Position numbers and translations under genes: made by a program
Part shown: piece by piece, positions 59,467-62,808 of the stretch
How the letters are laid out: each line of letters starts with the position of its first letter
How positions within the stretch are numbered: position 1 is the first letter of the stretch
Notes under the pieces: model-generated
The model's database searches: none
Told to the model about the DNA's origin: nothing
The model's input: only the letters and a program-made list of their open reading frames with translations
Origin: Methylococcaceae bacterium
Lineage (GTDB): Bacteria; Pseudomonadota; Gammaproteobacteria; Methylococcales; Methylomonadaceae
DNA length: 62,808 nucleotides
Direction of reading: 5' to 3'
NCBI GenBank assembly: GCA_006844585.1
Contig: SPJM01000343.1
Coordinates: 1 to 62,808, forward strand

Positions 59467-59727
59467 TTATTCTGCTGCTGCAATGCTAATATATTTGCGG
59501 TTCTTCGGGCCTTTAGTTTCGAAAACGACTGTGCCGCCCGCTTTAGCAAACAAGGTATGGTCTTTACCGATACCGACATTGACGCCAGGGTGGAATTGAG
59601 TTCCGCGTTGACGAATTAAAATGTTGCCGGCTTTTACGATTTGACCGCCGTAGCGTTTAACGCCCAATCTGTTGGCGTTGGAGTCGCGTCCATTTCGGGT
59701 GCTACCGCCCGCTTTTTTATGAGCCAT
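59467..59727 (-). CDS. rpmA: 50S ribosomal protein L27
   Basis: An 86-residue protein with the L27 start [20 protein letters not shown] and [39 protein letters not shown]. The N-terminal tail reaches the peptidyl-transferase centre. There is no N-terminal extension, so it is not the cleaved form seen in Firmicutes. It follows rplU by 17 bases. Confidence 0.98.
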   Translation of the reverse strand: MAHKKAGGSTRNGRDSNANRLGVKRYGGQIVKAGNILIRQRGTQFHPGVNVGIGKDHTLFAKAGGTVVFETKGPKNRKYISIAAAE

Positions 59728-59744
59728 TGTTTAACTCCTAAGGT

Positions 59745-60056
59745 TTAGGCAGAAATGCCGGTGATTTTAACTTCAGTAAAGTATTGACGATGACCCATTT
59801 GTTTCATATGGTGTTTACGTCTTTTAAACTTTATGATCTTAACTTTTTTGTGTCTGCCTTGGGAAACTACTTCAGCAGAGACTTTGCCGCCTTCCACAAA
59901 AGGCTGACCAATTTTAACGGCGTCGTCTGATTGCACCATTAGTACTTTATCAAACTCAACGCTGTCGCCCGTTCCCAATTCAAGTTTTTCTATTTTTAAG
60001 GTGGCGCCCTCTTGGACCCGATATTGTTTACCACCTGTTTGAATTACCGCATACAT
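59745..60056 (-). CDS. rplU: 50S ribosomal protein L21
   Basis: About 103 residues from the ATG at 60056 ([17 protein letters not shown]), which has GGAG nine bases upstream; a longer start at 60074 would add six residues. Family pattern: [32 protein letters not shown] and [16 protein letters not shown]. First gene of rplU-rpmA, behind a near-consensus promoter. Confidence 0.97.
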   Translation of the reverse strand: MYAVIQTGGKQYRVQEGATLKIEKLELGTGDSVEFDKVLMVQSDDAVKIGQPFVEGGKVSAEVVSQGRHKKVKIIKFKRRKHHMKQMGHRQYFTEVKITGISA

Positions 60057-60103
60057 CAGCGCAAGCTCCATCAAGCAATTAATCTATTAAAAGTGAACAG
60101 ACT

Positions 60104-60132
60104 ATTCTAAATGTAAAAAAAATATTCGTCAA
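60104..60132 (-). promoter_or_regulatory. rplU promoter
   Basis: On the minus strand: TTGACG (60132-60127), 17-base spacer, TAGAAT (60109-60104), about 50 bases before the rplU start. Confidence 0.7.
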
Positions 60133-60348
60133 TAGCTGTTTTATATGAACTTCTTGTGACGGATAAGATAATCTTACAGAATCCCTCTTGGATAAGTGTT
60201 TAGACTCAACGTAGGTATAGGGCTTTAGTCCTAAAGATGAGGTAATCTCTACACTGAAATTTAATTTTTGCCGATAACGGAAAAACCAAGTCAGGCTGGG
60301 TTTGGGAGTCTGAAAATAAAAACCATAGGATAAATAAAAAAAATATTA
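60133..60348. other. Spacer between the rplU and ispB promoters
   Basis: About 215 bases of AT-rich DNA with no open frame of interest. A short inverted sequence, GGGCTTTAGTCCTAAAG at about 60221-60237, could form a small hairpin. Nothing else is supported. Confidence 0.4.
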
Positions 60349-60378
60349 TTGACAAGGTTTATATCGCTAAAACATAAT
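60349..60378 (+). promoter_or_regulatory. ispB promoter
   Basis: Perfect TTGACA (60349-60354), 18-base spacer, CATAAT (60373-60378), about 45 bases before the ispB ATG. Confidence 0.7.
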
Positions 60379-60422
60379 GACCGGTTGTTTTTGCTTCTTT
60401 GGTTTATACCATCTAAATAACA

Positions 60423-61427
60423 ATGAGCGTGACTGAATCTTCGAATACTTCTGTAAATATCGACTTTAATCAGATTAAGAATCTGACATTGGGTGAAGCC
60501 AAGGCGGTTGATCGATTAATTGTGGATGAGCTCAGCTCTGATGTGATGTTGATTAATCAAATGAGTCATTACATCATTGCCAGCGGCGGAAAACGTTTGC
60601 GGCCTATGTTATTGTTATTGGCGGGCAAGGCTTTGGGCGAGGTCAATGATAATCATTTGATTCTTGCGGCAGTGATTGAATTCATTCATACCGCGACCTT
60701 ACTGCACGATGATGTTGTTGATGAATCGGAATTAAGGCGCGGCAAGGATTCGGCGAATGCAGTTTGGGGCAATGCCGCCAGTGTGTTGGTAGGCGACTAT
60801 TTGTATTCCAGCGCTTTTGAAATGATGGTGCGCACCAATAATATGCAGGTGATGGAAATTCTGTCCAAAACAACTACGGCTATTGCGGAAGGTGAAGTAT
60901 TGCAGTTGTTAAACTGTAATAACCCGGACACCACCGAACAGAAATATTTAGAAGTCATCGCCCGTAAAACCGCTATCTTGTTCAGCGCGGCAACGCGTTT
61001 GGCGGCGGTTATCTCCGATGCCGATGAGGCAACTCAAGAGGCCTTGGCGACTTATGGTCAAGAATTAGGCGTTGCTTTTCAATTGATTGATGACGCCTTA
61101 GATTATAAAGCCAGTACCGAAGACTTAGGTAAAAACCTGGGTGATGATCTAGCGGAAGGCAAGCCCACATTGCCGTTGATTTACGCCATGCAAAAAGGCA
61201 GCGTAGAACAGGCGGCGGTGATTACCGATGCCATCAAACAAGGCAGTCGCGACGCCTTTGCGGAAATTTACGAGATTGTGAAACAAACCAACGCCATCGA
61301 ATATACCGAACGCTGCGCAGACGCCGCAGCGCAAAATGCCATCGACGCCTTGTCAGTACTGCCGGATTCCGATTACAAAGCGGCGTTGGAATTATTGGCG
61401 CGTTTTGCAGTGCAAAGAGATCATTAG
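60423..61427 (+). CDS. ispB: Octaprenyl diphosphate synthase
   Basis: A 334-residue trans-prenyltransferase with both Asp-rich motifs: LLHDDVVDESELRRGK (first) and QLIDDALDYKA (second), plus GGKRLRPMLLLLAGKAL. It builds the ubiquinone side chain from farnesyl and isopentenyl diphosphate. The residues before the first motif (ATLLHDD) are small, in keeping with a long-chain product. Divergent to rplU, as in E. coli (rplU/ispB). It fits the Na+-NQR genes, which use ubiquinone. Confidence 0.95.
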   Translation: MSVTESSNTSVNIDFNQIKNLTLGEAKAVDRLIVDELSSDVMLINQMSHYIIASGGKRLRPMLLLLAGKALGEVNDNHLILAAVIEFIHTATLLHDDVVDESELRRGKDSANAVWGNAASVLVGDYLYSSAFEMMVRTNNMQVMEILSKTTTAIAEGEVLQLLNCNNPDTTEQKYLEVIARKTAILFSAATRLAAVISDADEATQEALATYGQELGVAFQLIDDALDYKASTEDLGKNLGDDLAEGKPTLPLIYAMQKGSVEQAAVITDAIKQGSRDAFAEIYEIVKQTNAIEYTERCADAAAQNAIDALSVLPDSDYKAALELLARFAVQRDH

Positions 61428-61460
61428 GTTTGTTGAGATTAAGGGAACCCAAAAAGCATA

Positions 61461-61490
61461 GGATGGAAAAGCGCAGCGCATTCCACCATG
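61461..61490. repeat. REP-like palindromic repeat, copy 3
   Basis: GGATGGAA (61461-61468) faces TTCCACC (61481-61487) around AAGCGCAGCGCA. It shares GGATGG-x-AAAGCGCAGCG with the copy at 7840. It follows ispB by 34 bases and may be its terminator. Confidence 0.6.
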
Positions 61491-61615
61491 ATGATGCATA
61501 AACAACCAATTATACGTCAACGAAGCGTAAAGCCGGGAAAGCTACAATATTTAACGCTTGTATGCCTAATTCAGGCTTAAGCTGCAGTTTTACCAATTAG
61601 TGTTTAGATGGGGAC

Positions 61616-61780
61616 CATGGGGTCATCCAACTTGATTTGCTTTAGCTGTAATTTAGTATGAACAAAATTAGGTGAATCCGTTGATAAGTGGCAGCATGGC
61701 GGATACCCTTTTATTTCAACTTTTGAAGGTAATCCGAGCTTTTTAATGATTCACAGAAAATCAAGTTGGCCGACTCCATG
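61616..61780. mobile_element. 165-base element with 23-base inverted ends
   Basis: Bases 61616-61638 and 61758-61780 are inverted copies with 20 of 23 matches; the inner 12 bases CCAACTTGATTT are exact. No open frame is inside. It fits a second small MITE-like element, unlike the one at 43237 in sequence. It lies in gene-free DNA after ispB. Confidence 0.6.
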
Positions 61781-61834
61781 ATTTATATCAGATTGGAAAC
61801 AAAAGAAAGTCACCTTTCAATCTTTGGTTTGAAA

Positions 61835-61857
61835 CCAATAGGGTCAGACTCGATTGA
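61835..61857 (+). repeat. GGGTCAGACTCGATT repeat, forward copy
   Basis: A 23-base unit with GGGTCAGACTCGATTGA. It matches the inverted copy at 61937-61959 at 22 of 23 bases, so the two form inverted repeats around a 79-base segment that holds the 3' end of the small membrane-protein gene. Confidence 0.7.
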
Positions 61858-61898
61858 TAGTCAGTATAGCCTCTATATTTTAATCATTTTACCAGTAA

Positions 61899-62513
61899 TC
61901 AGGCTAGTTTTAGGTTGAAAGCAAAGAAAATAATATTCAATCGAGTCTGACCCCATTGGTTGATCGAGTCTGACCCCATTGGTTGAAGATCATCGTATTT
62001 AATTTGAATCTCAATACCTTTTAGTTGGGTGTCGAATTCTTTCAAAATTTGAGTTATTTTAGACTCGTTATACCCTTGCCGTCTCAACCCTTCAGCAGTG
62101 AGATTGAGTAACGGTACACTTTCTCCTGCACGCAAAAAATAATTTGAATTCGTAAAAACATAAAAATTATCCCATACTACCTTTTTCTTGAACTCAAACA
62201 GTTCTGCTAGATTAAGGACAGATTTTTCGTTTTTTGTGAAATTAATTTTTTTAACTACGGCAGTGCCAAGACCATCATTTTGCAAACTAATTAATTTTAC
62301 CCCTATGAATCCAGATGATCCTAAATCTAATAAAGGACGAATATTTGCTTTTGCAATTTCATTACTCTGTGCTAATTGCTCACGAAATCGTTCTGCACTT
62401 CTATTTTCCGTATTAAACGTGATAGTCAAAGCAACGACAGCCACAATTAACGAACCAATATTTGCTCCAATTTGAAGCCATTCAACTAAGTGATTACGAT
62501 TTTGTGGACTCAT
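61899..62513 (-). CDS. Small membrane protein of unknown function with repeat-derived C-terminus
   Basis: A 204-residue protein with one N-terminal membrane segment (about 13-32), then a helix (RFREQLAQSNEIAKANIRP) and a beta-rich domain ending IEIQIKYDDLQ. Similar single-pass proteins continue after this Y-x-D strand. Here the next 18 or so residues (PMGSDSINQWGQTRLNII) are encoded by two tandem copies of a 23-base intergenic repeat, so the natural end seems lost. AGGAAAG precedes the ATG at 62513. Family not recognised. Base use is more AT-rich than the housekeeping genes, in keeping with an accessory gene. Confidence 0.6.
   Translation of the reverse strand: MSPQNRNHLVEWLQIGANIGSLIVAVVALTITFNTENRSAERFREQLAQSNEIAKANIRPLLDLGSSGFIGVKLISLQNDGLGTAVVKKINFTKNEKSVLNLAELFEFKKKVVWDNFYVFTNSNYFLRAGESVPLLNLTAEGLRRQGYNESKITQILKEFDTQLKGIEIQIKYDDLQPMGSDSINQWGQTRLNIIFFAFNLKLA
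61937..61986 (-). repeat. Two tandem inverted copies of the GGGTCAGACTCGATT repeat
   Basis: ATCGAGTCTGACCCCATTGG occurs at 61940 and 61963, a period of 23 bases. Both copies are inverted relative to the one at 61835. They lie inside the coding sequence of the small membrane protein and are read in two different frames because 23 is not a multiple of three. Confidence 0.75.
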
Positions 62514-62585
62514 AACTTTCCTTTTCTAGCGCCAGCAATCATGGGAGAGTCGTGTTAGCGGCGAATCCCGTTAATGTACTTGTTA

Positions 62586-62617
62586 AATCGAAAGGGTCAA
62601 TCGAAAGCAATCGAAAG
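62586..62617. repeat. Three short direct repeats AATCGAAAG
   Basis: AATCGAAAG at 62586, 62599 and 62609, the first and third followed by GG. They lie between the small membrane-protein gene and the transposase fragment, where the end of the insertion sequence should be. Confidence 0.5.
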
Positions 62618-62716
62618 GGCCAGAGTTAATGATTTTTCTTGGATCTACGGTTTTTTGCCTAAATTTCAATGACTCTGACTTTAATACCGCGTCCAGTGGG
62701 GACTTATCAATTTAAA

Positions 62717-62808
62717 TCAAGCCCTTACATACTCCTCTCTTGGTTTATTCATTAATGGATATGCCTTAGGTCTTCGTTTGATAACGCGTGGCTGATTGGG
62801 GCGTATTC
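62717..62808 (-). pseudogene. C-terminus of an IS4-like transposase, cut by the window edge
   Basis: The minus strand reads 30 codons to a TGA at 62717-62719 and is open to the right edge. The peptide contains QPRVIKRRPKAYPLMNKPR, the ending typical of IS4-type transposases (R-V-x-K-R-R-P-K-x-Y-P). The rest of the gene, if present, is outside the window, so it may be a full insertion sequence or a remnant. Its terminal repeat should lie between about 62620 and 62716. Confidence 0.6.

Noticed and set aside
61937-61986. CRISPR-like repeat
   Set aside because: Only two tandem units with no spacer between them, and the third copy is inverted. There are no cas genes.
62521-62580. Integron attC-like site upstream of the small membrane protein
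   Set aside because: GTTAGCGGCG and the inverted arm do not fit the GTTRRRY and RYYYAAC core sites.

Overview
The window looks like the chromosome of a gammaproteobacterial methanotroph of the Methylococcales type. The evidence is a malyl-CoA lyase / malate-CoA ligase cluster (serine-cycle genes), a secreted MxaD-type protein, a complete Na+-NQR operon, and typical gammaproteobacterial housekeeping genes (sbcB, obg-proB, rplU-rpmA, murJ, rpsT, ispB). Base composition is moderate, by eye in the mid-40s % G+C. No rRNA, tRNA or CRISPR array was seen.

Layout. 1-7819: a three-gene plus-strand operon, cut at the left edge. It encodes a membrane-anchored GlmS-like protein (class II glutaminase plus sugar-isomerase domain), a HEAT-repeat membrane protein and a NodT/OprM outer-membrane lipoprotein. 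I cannot match this combination to a known system; it is the best candidate for something undescribed. 7870-16970: a minus-strand signalling operon with a TonB-dependent receptor, a periplasmic binding protein, a hybrid sensor kinase, a REC-PAS-GGDEF-EAL protein and a membrane GGDEF cyclase. 17245-18698: a hipBA toxin-antitoxin pair with two matching operators. 18718-20997: two DUF1538 membrane proteins with a PII-like protein and a CBS protein. 21227-24361: mcl-mtkA-mtkB. 24448-25593: a MntA/HepT-type (MNT-HEPN) pair below a VanZ-like gene. 25607-29434: a DUF455 ferritin-like protein, NnrS, a secreted unknown and ispG.

29891-38512: a phosphoesterase, then nqrABCDEF-apbE-nqrM and a CBS protein, which is the sodium-pumping NADH dehydrogenase with its flavin-loading and iron-delivery factors. 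38519-43191: sbcB, mxaD, a beta-propeller protein and two unknown genes. 43237-43446: a 210-bp element with perfect 18-bp inverted ends. 43516-48321: AIM24-like protein, M48 protease, gcvH, dgkA, a PfkB kinase and mazG. 48389-51877: argB, a DUF4124 protein, yggT and proC. 52093-54334: a stress operon (two Hsp20 proteins, CbpA, CbpM) behind a strong palindrome, followed by a Crp/Fnr-type regulator. 55142-61427: murJ, rpsT, proB, obg, rpmA, rplU and ispB.

61428-62808 is accessory DNA. It has a REP-like hairpin, a 165-bp inverted-repeat element, repeats that contain the GGGTCAGACTCGAT core and form the 3' end of a small membrane-protein gene, and at the right edge the C-terminus of an IS4-like transposase.

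All functions are read from motifs and gene order in the sequence. No database search was run, so family assignments without a named catalytic motif are inference.
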